A stretch of 64,000 nt of DNA from Ilex aquifolium (Eukaryota; Streptophyta; Magnoliopsida; Aquifoliales; Aquifoliaceae). The stretch's first letter is position 1; every line of letters starts with the position of its first letter. The translations under genes were made by a program, and so were the position numbers. The notes beneath the pieces were generated by a model that was not told the origin of the DNA, searched no databases, and saw nothing but the letters and a program-made list of their open reading frames with translations. The stretch is taken from NCBI GenBank assembly GCA_951799425.1, contig OX637398.1, forward strand, positions 20,966,270 to 21,030,269, read 5' to 3'. This document shows, piece by piece, positions 1 to 11,223 of the stretch.

Positions 1-39
1 ATTCATTTTATATATATATATAAAATATTCTGGATAATA
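1..39 (+). repeat. End of Copia A 5' LTR
   Basis: The TA-rich tract and the end GATAATA align with the end of the 3' LTR at 17,040-17,072 (GATAACA). The following CTTAAGACA leader also follows the Copia B 5' LTR at 21,620. The rest of this LTR lies outside the window. Confidence 0.65.
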
Positions 40-177
40 ATCTTAAGACATATTCGTACTTACTGTATAATTAATTTAATTACTGTTATAATCTAAATCA
101 AAATTTGGTATTCTGTTATATTACTGTAATATTTTATTAAAACTAGAATGTTATTTGTTTCTGTTTGTGTAACATAA

Positions 178-536
178 ATGACTACAAATAACTCTGCTTC
201 TACAACCATTGTTCCTATTACCGTGAGTGTGTCTCATGGAGAGAAATCCGAGAAATTTAATGGCTCGAATTTCAAACGTTGGCAATTAAAGATACTTTTC
301 TATCTCACCACACTGAACCTTACAAAGTTTCTAAGTGAGGATGTCCCTGCACTTAGTGAAAATAAAACTGATAATGAGAAGTTGATTGTTGTGGATGTTT
401 GGAAGCATTCAAATTTCTTGTGTAGAAATTATATCTTGAACGGATTAGACAATGCATTATATAATGTGTCTAGTGCTGTCAATTCTGCAAAAGAACTTTG
501 GGAGTCTTTGGACAAGAAATACAAGACCGAGGATGT
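178..536 (+). pseudogene. Copia A gag, first part
   Basis: Codes for the start of a Copia Gag, the structural protein that packages element RNA in cytoplasmic particles. The Met at 178 heads MTTNNSAST and is followed by SHGEKSEKFNGSNFKRWQ, then FLCRNYILNGLDNALYNV and [14 protein letters not shown]. All have clear counterparts in Copia B gag at 21,961-22,325. The reading ends where the Tekay LTR begins at 537; the same gag resumes after 10,693. Fossil. Confidence 0.85.
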
Positions 537-710
537 TGCGACGCCCCTAAAACCGGGGGTCCTTTATTAACCCATTGATCCTCTATCAACTCGCGGAAGT
601 ACCCGTACATGCTGCATAACCCGATACCACGTCATCACACGACTATATCAAAGTCCAATCTCCATTCATTTGTCCTTAACCTTTCATCAATTACATTCTT
701 TAAACAAAAG

Positions 711-950
711 GGTGAAGAAGTACCGGTACCTCGTATACTTGGTACCAGTGCCTCGTGTACTTGGTACCGATGCCTCGGCCTTCTGTTTGTCAAGTACCAG
801 TACTTGTAAACATGATACTGGTACCTGGGCCCTTGACAACGTAGTATCGGTACCTATGAACCTAGGTACCGGTACCTGGGCCTACTGCCAGCAGGGTACC
901 GGTACCTGGGCTCTTTGGATGCCAGATATCTGTGTGGTACCTGTACCTGG
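711..950. repeat. GGTACC palindrome cluster in Tekay 1 3' LTR
   Basis: Ten GGTACC hexamers lie within about 240 bases, several as the double palindrome GGTACCGGTACC followed by TGGGC. The spacing is irregular (about 15-60 bases). The matching block in the other LTR (8,418-8,600) keeps seven. This is a diverged minisatellite with palindromic cores. Confidence 0.85.
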
Positions 951-2600
951 AGCCCATATTTTCCCCAAACTTTCCCAAATCAAACTTTTAGCCATTCAAT
1001 ACATACCACACCCATTCCATTCATTCCTTTTGCAAAAAAACAATGTCCCATTGTATGCCTTTGCTAAAATACAAGGTTTTACACATGATTTATATGAGGG
1101 AAAAATAAAGTATAAAATGATTAAAAAATGGGATTTACGAGCCACAACCCGACTCGGTCGTCAACACGTGCCCAAGTGAGGGCCATTCGTCGAAGCTTGT
1201 CCAACACCTAAAATATATATTCCTATAAAGGGTGTGTCACGCTCAATAGGGTATCTCTTAAAGAGGGTACTCCCTAACCTAGATACATATGAAATGTTCA
1301 CATGCAATTCAACAATCAAACAAGCATTCATCCAAGAACATACAACTTCAAGAAATGAATGTCATAATGCTATGTCTTGTTATGAGGTGAGACTCACACA
1401 TGCAATGCAACCCGAGCCCTCCACCAGCTCTCAAACCACATGCAATGCCATACATATGTATCCGGACATTCCAAGCCCCCATCATTGATGTTACACATCC
1501 AATAACCATTTATAAATTTCGAGTTTTTCTTGGGGTAAGTATTTATGGACTTCCACCAACGGGCACCTAACCGACACGGCATCTATGGGCGTCCACCAAC
1601 GAATCCGCTTACACCAACACACTTTATGCACTCAATACCAATAAAGTACGTATCCAATTCATCAGGTCTTGCACCCGAGGAATAATCTAGCCATTCTTGC
1701 TAACCCGAACTTATTTTCAATGCAAACCCGTGCGACTCAGTCGAACCTTGATCCAACTTTCCCGAGCCCACGCATCATCCACAAAAAATGGTGTTTGATC
1801 AAACCATGCACACACCCACACTTATGCCAATTGCCCACGAATGTGACGTTAGCCGTGCATATGCAAATGTAATAAACAATTGCATTTCATATCATTATGC
1901 GATCAAGTTTTTTAATTGTAATTACAACATCATGTTCAACATATCACAAGCACAACATGAACAATTTCAAATCCTCAATGTAACTTATATCATAAAGTAT
2001 ATAATTATATTTCAACATCTTCACAAAGCATGTCATATTAATTTCATTCAATTAACATACTCAAATCGTTCAAGGCACAAAATCACGTAAATACATAATC
2101 ATGCCTAATTTATCACATTTCTCATGAAATTACCAAGCAAACAACTTCAACAATCCCAATTTTATGCAAAATTGGTTTAACATGTTCTATACCCATTTTT
2201 CATACTCTAGTAACACTAAGAATATATCTAGACAAGAGATTTCATCTCTATTCATGCTACCCATTTTATACGCAAACCCTAGGTTGAAAATAAACCTAAC
2301 TAGGAGAAGAACCATACATCTTGAAGCGTAATAAACGTAGAGGAAGATCTAAGAAACCCAACTTAAACTTTAAAGCTTGATTTCTAAAAATCTCATTCTT
2401 GAGACTTCGGTGAAATCCACGATTTTTAGTATGTAGATATAGCTCTCATCGCGTAGAACAACTCTTGTTCTTGGCCTGAAGCGATTCGACGAACGGTTGA
2501 CCCTAGATTGCAAGAAGAAGCTTGAGATGTCCTTGAGTTTCTCTCTCTCTCTATTGGAAAATCTGGTGTACATGGGGAGAAAAAATTTGATTTTCTCCCC

Positions 2601-2608
2601 TATTTATA
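2601..2608 (-). promoter_or_regulatory. TATA box of Tekay LTR
   Basis: The minus strand reads TATAAATA, preceded by AAGGGG and followed by a purine-rich stretch. The same box is at 10,298-10,291 (minus) in the other LTR and 59,178-59,185 (plus) in Tekay 2, which supports it as the U3 promoter. Confidence 0.65.
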
Positions 2609-2993
2609 CCCCTTAATGCTTGACCCTCGTTGCGCCACACGGGTCTTTTCTTGATCCAGTTTTATCCCGAATCAATTAAGTCTCGTTCCGTGTTATGTTT
2701 AAAATATTTTATCTGAACTATCTTTAAATTATTTTTCGTGTTACGCAATTAAAACCCGACCGCGTTATTTTGGTCACCCGACACCCGATCGCGTCGTAAA
2801 ACGTGAAAAATTTAACTATCTCAGAATTTGACGAAAATTGACTAGATAACTATATTTCGCAAGAGGAATTCAACGGTGAGGTCCGTTTCATCATCTGAGT
2901 TTTATAAAAATTTGAGTTTTCAACCCTTATAGCAATAGCTAATTACCATTTTGCCCTTCGCAATAAAAAAATAAAATTTTCTCGGGTTTTACA

Positions 2994-3006
2994 TTTTCTC
3001 CCCTTA
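2994..3006 (-). other. Polypurine tract of Tekay 1
   Basis: The minus strand reads AAGGGGAGAAAA immediately before the 3' LTR start at 2,993, the usual position for the plus-strand primer of an LTR element. Confidence 0.75.
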
Positions 3007-3230
3007 GAGAAATTTTGTCCTCGAAATTTACACACACATGCATATATAACCCCATGCATATGCAACAATCATATGATACTACATAACTATAAGAGTGTAC
3101 CTCCATCCTAGAACAAGAACGGATAACTGACACGTATAGCGTCCTCACGCTCCCATGTCGCCTCCTCCACACCATGGTGCTATCACAACACCTTCATCAG
3201 TTTCACGGTCTTGCCTCGCAAAATCTGCTT

Positions 3231-3824
3231 TTAGCTATCTATGATACGCAACGGTCCTTCCTCGAATGTCACATCCGCATCAACCACTAGCTCACCCCAA
3301 TCCATTACACGCGTAGGATCTGGAGTGTACTTCCGGAGCATGGAGACATGAAATACCACGTGAACACCCGATAGATTTGGCGGTAATGCAAATTGGTAAG
3401 CAACTGTACCAACCATCTTGAGTACCTTGAAAGGCTCGATATACCTCGGCGGCAGCTTCACTCGCTTTCCGAAGCTAACCACTCCCCTTTTAGGCATCAC
3501 TTTCAAGAAGACGTGATCTCCAACCTCAAAATCTAGAGGTTGCCGTTGTCTGTCGGCATAGCTTTTGTGTTGGATCTGAGCCGTGAGAATATGCTTCCGT
3601 ATCAAGTCCACCTTCTCCGAGGTATCTCTAATCGAATTCGGACCCGTGGAGGGTCTCTCTCCAACCTCCGTCCAACAAATTGGAGAGCGGCATGACCTCC
3701 CATAGAGTTCCTCATAGGTTGCCATTTGTATGCTCGCCTGATAACTATTGTTGTAGGTGAACTCCACTAAGGGTAAGTTTTTTTCCCAACTAGCCTTGAG
3801 ATGAAGGACGCATGCTCGTAGCAT
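3231..3824 (-). pseudogene. Tekay 1 integrase C-terminal part and chromodomain
   Basis: The end of the pol polyprotein. It shows the integrase C-terminal GPY/F-like block (DHVFLKVMPKRG, then RYIEPFKVLKMVG) and a plant-chromovirus tail (HVSMLRKYTPDPTRVM, then ADVTFEEGPLRIID). The tail corresponds to the chromodomain that in this clade steers integration toward certain chromatin. YGRSCRSPICWTEVGE before it is the conserved stretch after the integrase core. Fossil. Confidence 0.8.
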
Positions 3825-4670
3825 GTCCTCTAAAGTCTAGATGGTTCTCTCTGACTGATCGTTTGTCTGGGAATGAAAAACAGTGCTCATCATCAACTGT
3901 GTCCTCATAGCTCGCTGGAAACTCTCCCAAAAATGTGCCATGAACCTGGGATCCTGATTCGATACTATAGATACGGGTACCCCATGTAACCGGACTATCT
4001 CTCGTATATACAATCGATAGAATTTCTCCAATGTGAAGGTTATCCGTACTTCCAAAAAGTGTGCCGACTTCGTAAGTCGGTCCACTATCACCCAAAATGC
4101 GTCATGCCCACGCGATGTTCGTGGCAAGTGGGTCACAAAATCCATAGTGACGTGCTCCCACTTCCACTCAGCCACCTCCAAAAGCTGGAGCAACCCTGCT
4201 GGTCTCTGGTGCTCTGCCTTTACCTGTTGACACGTGAGACACCTGCTAACAAAGTTCCCAACGTGTCTCTTCATCCTGCTCCAATAGTACTGGCCGCAAA
4301 GATCATGGTACATCTTCGTGCCACCTGGATGCACAGCAAAACGGGAGACATGAAACTTCCTGAGGATCTCCTATCTCAGATTCGCAGACTGGGGAACCAC
4401 AACCTTTCCCCAAAGATTACCATCCGCGTGAATGACCTAGCTCTCATCACCCGTACTTGATTGTACCTGGTCCCTGATGAACAATATCTCCGTGTCCTAT
4501 CATTAGGACTCGATCATTATACTCAGTAGGGAAGACGTAACCATTAGACTCCCCAAAGTGCCCTGGCCTAACCCCTGTAGTGTAGTCCAAACTGTCCCAT
4601 AGTCTCGAGCATTCGCCACTCCCGGGAAGCGATACTAGCCAAGACTCCTTGTGACTTCCGGCTGAGTGCA
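3825..4670 (-). pseudogene. Tekay 1 integrase, zinc finger and core
   Basis: Integrase inserts element cDNA into chromosomes. The H2C2 zinc-binding part is visible (VHPGGTKMY-like, then CLTCQQVKAEHQRPAGL), followed by the core start WKWEHVTMDFVTHLPRTSRG and VIVDRLTKSAHFL. These align with the same region of Tekay 2 near 63,590-63,860. Fossil, not functional. Confidence 0.8.
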
Positions 4671-5516
4671 TTGATCACCACCTTTGCCTTACTAGGGTGG
4701 TAGTGCAAAGTGAAGTCATAATCCTCCAAGTACTCCATCTACCTGGGTTGCCTCATGTTGAGATAGTGGCGCCATGCCTTCAAGGCAAAAATGAAGGCCG
4801 CCAACTCCATATCATGCTTGAGGTAGTTCTGCTCATGGCTTTTCAAATGCCGTTAACCATAAGCTACTACCCTCTCGGACTACATCAAAACACATCCAAG
4901 TCCGTCATTGGGCATCACAATATACTGTGTACCTCTGTCCCTTCTCTGGAACTATCAAAATAGGAGCTGACGTAAGCCTCCTCTTCAACTCTTGGAATGC
5001 CCTCTCACATGAGTCATTTCATTGAAACTTGACCTCCTTCCTGGTCAATCTTGTCATAGGCGTAGCTAATCGGGAGAAGTCATCAATGAACCTTCGATAA
5101 TATCTCGCCAATCCCAAGAAACTACGTATTGTCACCATGATACGCTCCATGTTTCCTTATTTATTTGTCACCAGCTATACATATCTATTTCCTTATTTAG
5201 TCAGAATCTGTATATGGACATAGTTTCCTTTTGTATAGACAGATTTAATAGCTGTAATTGAGGCTTGATTCTAGCCTTGTATATTGCACATTTGTGCCTA
5301 TATAATAAGAGGAAATCCTCACAGAGGACACATTCAATCCATTTTGACACGTATCTCGAAGACTAACTTGGGTCTCTCCCAACTCATGACTGCCTCAACC
5401 TTCTCCGGGTCAACTGACATACACCAAAGTCGACACCACGTATACTAGAAATTTTACATATGTCAGCCAAAATTCACACTTGCTGAACTTGGCGTACAAC
5501 CGATGGTCTCTCAAGG
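4671..5516 (-). pseudogene. Tekay 1 RNase H region, holding a solo LTR
   Basis: Minus-strand remnant matching the region between RT and integrase in Tekay 2 (62,560-63,340): the RT connection and the RNase H that removes RNA from the RNA/DNA hybrid. It can be followed by DNA similarity to Tekay 2 (for example 4,690-4,830 and 4,960-5,110). A 220-bp solo LTR (5,130-5,349) is inserted here. Fossil. Confidence 0.7.
5130..5349. mobile_element. Solo LTR, 220 bp, in Tekay 1 pol
   Basis: Begins TGTCACCATG and ends CATTTTGACA, with terminal TGTCA/TGACA inverted bases. It is flanked on both sides by CGTAT (5,125-5,129 and 5,350-5,354), a perfect 5-bp target duplication. Tekay 2 has uninterrupted sequence at the matching point (near 62,712). 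Size and ends suggest a small-LTR Copia. No internal region is present, as expected after LTR-LTR recombination. Orientation is uncertain. Confidence 0.88.
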
Positions 5517-5517
5517 T

Positions 5518-6144
5518 CTAGAGAACAATCCTTAAGTGACCCTCATGCTCCACCTCAGACTTGGAGTAAACTAAGATGTCATCAACAAAGACCACAATAA
5601 ATTGATCTAGGTAGGGTTGGAACACCCTATGCATGAAATCCATGAATGCCGCCAGGGCATTCGTCAATTCAAATTGCATCACTATGAAATCGAAATGCCC
5701 ATACTGTGTTCTAAATGCGATCTTAGGGATATCTGCATCCCTAATCCTCAATTGATGGTATCTCGTGCACAGATCTATCTTGGAGTAGACTCGTGCCCCT
5801 CTCAGTTGATCAAACAATTCATCAATCCTCATCAATGGGTACCTATTCTTGATGGTGACCCGATTCAACTGCCGGTAGTCTATACAAAGTTTAAGGGTCT
5901 TGTCTTTCTTCTTGACAAACAATACCGGAGCACCCTAAGGTGAGATACTCGGTTTAATGAAACTCTTGTCCAATAGTTCTTGCAAATGGACCTTGAGTTC
6001 TTGCAACTCTGCAGGTGCCATTTTATGCAGAGTCATAGAAATAGAGGATGCACCGGGTTGTAACTCAATGATGAAGTCTACATCCCGATGTGGAGGTAAT
6101 TTCAGAAACTCTTCCGAAAAAATGTCCGCATATTTACAGACCAC
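5518..6144 (-). pseudogene. Tekay 1 reverse transcriptase region
   Basis: Reverse transcriptase copies element RNA into DNA. The RT lead-in ([16 protein letters not shown]), the substrate-binding stretch [24 protein letters not shown] and the catalytic [10 protein letters not shown] are all visible and match Tekay 2 at 61,960-62,530. Fossil. Confidence 0.88.
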
Positions 6145-6249
6145 CCAAGATAGACCTAACTCCTATCTCGCCTCATCCTCAAGTGTAAGGCTCGCAAGCC
6201 AACCCATCAACTGCCCGTGTCAACGAGAGTCATACACGGCTTGGGGTAA

Positions 6250-6610
6250 AACATCATATTTTTCCCCCTAAAACTTGAAATAAACACCCTCCGGTGTATA
6301 GGCAGTGACCCTCTTTCGATTACAATCAATGATTACTCGATGTGTTGCCAACCAATCCATCCTAAGGATGACATCAAACTCCGACATGTCCATGACCCTA
6401 AGATCCACGACGAGTAAAATCCACGAGATCTCTAGCTCACAACCCTGACATATCTAATAAATACCTACCCTAGCTCCTAAGGGAGAACTCACATGCACTG
6501 GCTCTTCCAAGGTCTCAACCTCTAAGCCCAAATTCCTTACACATGATGGATAAATAAATGAATACGATGCACCAGAATCAAATAATACCCTTGTCCACAA
6601 GCGAGAGAGT
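6250..6610 (-). pseudogene. Tekay 1 aspartic protease region
   Basis: The minus strand shows the retropepsin active-site block (LFDSGASYSFI) and further on the conserved FDVILRMDWL with IIDCNRKRV, as in Tekay 2 (61,690-61,760). The protease cuts the element polyprotein. Fossil. Confidence 0.75.
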
Positions 6611-6879
6611 AAAAATATACCCTAAATCACAGATTGATCCACCAGCTCAGTCTGACATGTGATGGCGTAAACTCGTCCCTGGGTCCCTGAAGTCCCGGCT
6701 TGTAAGCCATGTCCTCGACCTCGAAACCTTGGCCCATCTGGCCTAATTGTGGAGTCCCCGCTCGTGAAGTGGTAGGGGCTTGTACAACACCCTGGAACTG
6801 AAACTGATTTCCCTGACCCATGGTGGGGTAGGGAGGAATGAAATAGGTCTGTGGATGCCCCACCGATGATTAGGACTAA

Positions 6880-7834
6880 CATGCCCCATTACTCTAGGAT
6901 CCCTGCCTCTGAGGACAATTCCGCTTCATGTGGCCCGGTTGGTGGAATGTGAAAAAAGTCCTCTGACCCGCCTGGTGAGTGGCCCTGAAGTTTTTCCTAC
7001 CTTGGGAGGATTGACTTTGGCCTTGGCCTTGATAGCCACGGCCCTGCCCTTGATACCTTAGGGGGTGAAAGTCTTTTGATTTTTCCCCGAACTAGAAGAA
7101 GATGATTGACCTTCTTTCTTCTTGTCCTTAGCACCTGCCTCCCAGATGCTCCTTGCGTCTTCCATTTCCCTTTCAATGGCCATGGCCATCTCGACCATTG
7201 AGTTCAAGTCTTGCAGGCGGTGGCCCACAATCTTTTCCCGGATGGACAACTTTAGTCCATCCTTGAACCTCCTCACTCTGGCCAAGTCTGTGGCCACATA
7301 GTCATCTGCGAAATGAGCTAACTCGGTGAACTTAGCCACGTATTCCATTATTGTCATATTCCCTTGCTTTAAATTCAATAATTCTCGAGCTTTCTCTTGC
7401 CGAACAGCCAATGGACAATATTTTCCCATGAAGAGCTCCCGGAAATCTCCCCATGTCATTGCTTCTAGGTTCTTCGAGGCCTTTGCCCAATCCCACCATA
7501 GATGGACCTCTCCCTAAAGCTGGAACACTACTAACCTTATCTTAGTGGCATCAGATGTGATCTTCATAGCGTCTAAGATCTTATCAACTTGACAGAACTA
7601 ATAGTCTGCCACTATCAGATCTGCCCCTCCAATGAAAGTAGGTGGCTAGTGTGCCTTAAACTTTTGGAGGTTACTCGAGCCCCCTTGGCCCACGTTGGCA
7701 CTAGTTTGTGCAAAGGTAGCCGTCATTGTGCCTATAGCCTCCATGAAGGCTTGTTGGTCAAAGGTCGACGGCGGTTGATTGTTGTTCCGCCCACCCCCTC
7801 GACTGTTCCAGTGTCCTCTTCCTTTATTTGCCAT
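6880..7834 (-). pseudogene. Tekay 1 gag region
   Basis: The first Met of the minus-strand reading is at 7,834 (MANKGRGHWNSRGGG, a Gly/Arg/Asn-rich head). The Gypsy Gag core follows (TWGDFRELFMGKYCP, then ARELLNLKQGNMTIMEYVAKF) and a Ser/Lys-rich tail. Near 6,900-6,960 there is a decayed zinc knuckle (HQPGHMKRNCPQR). Gag forms the cytoplasmic particle. Fossil. Confidence 0.8.
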
Positions 7835-8168
7835 CTACAAACACGTAAGATAGCAATAGAGCGCTAACTTAGTATGCCAAAGTTAGGGATCAAATTCAAA
7901 ACATTGAGATTTTTTCTCCTTGTCACACTAGTAGGGTGTGTGCCACCCACTAGTAGACACCTTTAACCTGAATCTTCCCGTTCTTTCTTTTTCGACCCCC
8001 AAATGTTATGTTTGCTAACCCAAGTGCCGTATTTCCATATACATTTAACCATGCATTTAATTCACATAGTACATGACATGTAGCATTTAAAGTACATAAT
8101 ATGTAATGTATAGTAGATGTAATGGCCTAGACCCATACCCCGCAAGCCCTAGGTAAATTGAGAACCTA
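7835..8168 (-). other. Tekay 1 leader between primer site and gag
   Basis: Non-coding leader of about 330 bases on the minus strand, with no reading frame of note. The part next to the primer site is shared with Tekay 2 just after 61,284 (ATTTACCTAGGGCTTG). Confidence 0.6.
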
Positions 8169-8183
8169 GGCGCTGATACCAAG
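8169..8183 (-). other. Primer binding site of Tekay 1 (iMet type)
   Basis: The minus strand reads CTTGGTATCAGCGCC directly inside the 5' LTR. TGGTATCAG is the usual complement of the initiator-Met tRNA 3' end. Confidence 0.8.
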
Positions 8184-8184
8184 C

Positions 8185-10688
8185 TGTGACGCCACTAAAA
8201 TCGGGGGTCCTTTATTAACCCGTTGATCCTCCATCAACTCGCAAAAGTACCCGTGCATGCTGCTTAACCCGACACCACGTCATCACACGACCATACCAAG
8301 GTCCAATCTCCATCCATTTGTCCTTACATTTCATTAATTACATTCTTTAAACAAAAGGGCTCAAGAGATGAAGGCTCAACAAGGTCACATTTTAAATTTA
8401 AATTTTTGTGAAGAGGGATTGGTACCTCGTGTACTTGGTACTGGTACCTGAGCCTTTTGTTTGCCAAGTGCCGGGACCCAGGCCCTCGATAGTGTGGTAC
8501 TGGTACCTGTAAACCTAGGTACCGGTACCTGAGCCCACTGCCAACAGGGTACTGGTACCTGTGAGCCTAGGTACTGGTACCTAGTCTTTCTGGATGCCAG
8601 GTACTTGTGTGGTATCGGTACTTGGAGCCTAGATTTCCCCCAAACTTCCCAAAATCAAAATTTTAGCCATTCAATACATACCACATCCATTCCATTCATT
8701 CCTTTTACAAAAGAATAATGTCCTTTTGCATGCCTTTGCTAAAATACAAGGTTTTATACATGATTTATATGAGGGCAAAATAAAGTACAAAATGATTACA
8801 AAATGGGATTTACGAGCCACAACCAAGCTCAGTAGTCAACACGTGCCCAAGTGAGGGCCATTCGCCAAAGCTTGTCCAACACCTGGAATATATATCCCCA
8901 TAAAGAGTGAGCCACACTCAATAGGATATCTCCTAAAGAGGCTACTCCCCAACCCAGATACATATAAAATGTTCACATGCAATTCAACAATCAAATAAGT
9001 ATTCATCCAACAATATACAACTTCAAGAAATGAATGTCACAATGCTATGCCATGTTATGAGATGAGACTCACACATGCAATGTAACCCGAGCCCTCCACC
9101 GGCTCACATACCACATTCAATGCAATGTTATGCATCCGGGCATTCCAAGCTCATGCCATTGATGTTATACATCCAACGACCATTTATAAATTTTGGGTCT
9201 TTATTGGGGTGGGTATTTATGGACTTCCACCAATGGGCACCCAACTGACATGACATCTATGGACTTCCACCAACAACTCTGCGTACACCAACACACTTTA
9301 TGGACTCAATACCAACGGAGTGCGTATCCAATTCACTAGGTCTTACACCTGAGGGATAATCTAGCCCTTCTTACTAACTCAAACCCTATTTTCAATGCAA
9401 ACCCGTGGGACTCAGTCGAACATTGGTCCAACTTTCCCGATTCCACGCATCATCCACCAAGAATGGTGTTTGATCAAACCATGCACATACCCACACTCAT
9501 GCCAATTTCCCACGAATGTGACGCTACCCATGCATATGTAAATGTAATAAATAATTGCATTTCATATCATTATGCGATCAAGTTTTTCAATTGCAATTAC
9601 AATATCATGTTCAACATGTCATGAACACAACATGAACAATTTCAAATCCTCAATGTAACTTATATCATAAAGCATATAATTACATTCCAACTTCTTCACA
9701 AAACATGTTATATTAATTTCATTCAATTAACATACTCAAATCGTTCAAGACACAAAATCACGTAAACACATAATCATACTTAATTCATCACATTTTTCAT
9801 GTAATTACCAAGCAAACAACTTCAACAATCCCAATTTATGCAATATTGGTTTAACATGTTCTATACCCATTTCTCATACTCTAGTCACACTAAGAATATG
9901 TCTAGACAAGAGATTTCATCTCTAATCATGCTACCCATTTCATACCCAAACCCTAGGTTGAAAATAAACCTAACTAGAAGAAGAACCATGCCTCTTGAAG
10001 CGTAATAAACGTAGAGGAAGCTCCAAGAAACCCAACTCAAACTTTAAACCTTGATTTCTAAAAATCCCGTTCTTGAGACTTCGGCAAAATTCATGATTTT
10101 TGGTACGTAGATGTAGCTCTTGTCGCATGGAACAACTCTTGTTCTTGGCCCGAAGCGATTCGATGAACAGTTGTCCCTAGATCGCAAGAAGAAGCTTGAG
10201 ATTTCCTTGAGTTTCTCTCTTTTTTTTTTCTCTCTCTCTCTCTATCGGAAAATTTGGTGTAAATGGGGTGAAAAATCTAATTTTCTCCCCTATTTATACC
10301 CCTTAATACTTGGCATTTGTTGCGCCACACGTGCTGTTTTTTTCGGATCCGGTTTTTATCTCGAATCAATTAAGTCTCATTCCGTGTTATGTTCAAAATA
10401 TTTTATCTGAACTATCTTTAAATTATTTTTCGTGTTTTCTAATTAAAACCCGATCACGTTTATTTTGGTCACATGACACCCGATCGCATCGTAAAACGTA
10501 AAAAATTTGACTGTCTCCGAATTCAACGAAAGTTGATTGGGTAACTAGATTTCGCGAGACGAATCCAATGGTGATGTCCGTTTTATTATCTGAGTTCTAG
10601 AAAAATTCATGTTTTCAATCTGTACTGTAATGGCTAATTATCATTTTACCCTTTGCAATAAAATTTTAAAATTTTCTCGGGTTTTACA
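8185..10688 (-). repeat. Tekay 1 5' LTR
   Basis: Pairs with 537-2,993 from TGTGACGCC to GGGTTTTACA, 2,504 bases. It contains a TATA box at 10,298-10,291 (minus), a CT-rich run near 10,220-10,245 and the second GGTACC block (8,418-8,600). Confidence 0.9.
8418..8600. repeat. GGTACC palindrome cluster in Tekay 1 5' LTR
   Basis: Seven GGTACC hexamers, mostly in the context ACTGGTACCTG or GGTACCGGTACCTGAGC. This is the partner of the block at 711-950. Confidence 0.8.
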
Positions 10689-10693
10689 AATGT

Positions 10694-11126
10694 CGGAATG
10701 AAGAAGTTCATTATTGGAAATTTCTTGGATTATAAAATGGTGGATTCTATTATCATCATAACCCAAGTTCAAAAACTTTAAGTTATCTTTCATGACATCC
10801 ATGCTGAAGGTATATCTCTCTGTGAGTTATTCCAAGTGGCTGCAATTGTGGAAAAATTACCATATCTTTGGAAGGATTTCAAGAACTCTCCCAAACATAA
10901 ATGCAAGGAGATGAAACTTGAAGAGTTGATTGTTCATTTGAGGATTGAAGAATAACCGCAAATCTGAGAAGAAAAGTTGAGTCTTTAAGCCGATGGAGTC
11001 TAAAGCCAACATCGTGGAAGGAGGAACAAGGACTAACAAAAAGAAAAAGCATAATGATGAAGGTCCAAATCAAAGATCTAAGAAGTTCAAGGGTAAGTGC
11101 TATAATAGTGGCAAACATGGACATTT
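10694..11126 (+). pseudogene. Copia A gag, second part
   Basis: Resumes the Copia Gag after the Tekay insertion. The DNA closely follows Copia B gag from 22,340 on (MKK...FLDYKMVDS-like, then FQVAAIVEKLPYLWKDFKN). It ends in the first half of a zinc knuckle (CYNSGKHGH), where LINE sequence takes over at about 11,127. Fossil. Confidence 0.8.
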
Positions 11127-11223
11127 CTCTATGCTCACTCCACTAGAGCGAGATCACCTAGGATTACAACTAGGATTGTGAAAGCAATCCAGGCCCCAGC
11201 TGCCTCCGATTTTCTTGATCAAT

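Larger units (their letters stand above)
537..2993 (-). repeat. Tekay 1 3' LTR
   Basis: Begins TGCGACGCC and ends CGGGTTTTACA on the plus strand, pairing along its whole length with 8,185-10,688. On the element's own strand it starts TGTAAAACCCGAG and ends in CA. It contains a GGTACC-rich block (711-950) and a TATA box TATAAATA at 2,608-2,601 (minus), followed by a CT/GA-rich stretch. Confidence 0.9.
537..10688 (-). mobile_element. Tekay 1: Ty3/Gypsy chromovirus (Tekay/Del lineage), both LTRs, inserted in Copia A gag
   Basis: A full-length-sized (about 10.2 kb) minus-strand Gypsy element. Reading on the minus strand from the right: 5' LTR 8,185-10,688, iMet-type primer site 8,169-8,183, gag, protease, RT, RNase H, integrase, chromodomain, purine tract, and 3' LTR 537-2,993. 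The order PR-RT-RH-IN with a chromodomain after IN, LTRs near 2.5 kb and proteins nearly identical in pattern to those at 61,501-64,000 fit Tekay/Del. The target duplication is GATGT/AATGT. About one base in nine differs between the LTRs over their first 145 bases by eye, so it is not recent. Broken in many places. A small solo LTR (5,130-5,349) lies in its pol. Confidence 0.9.

Noticed and set aside
670-1179. 169-codon plus-strand frame in the Tekay 1 LTR
   Set aside because: It is the GGTACC repeat translated (VPVPRVLGT-like units); its partner LTR does not keep it and the element reads on the other strand.
4059-4460. 133-codon plus-strand frame
   Set aside because: Lies opposite the Tekay 1 integrase; a shadow frame.
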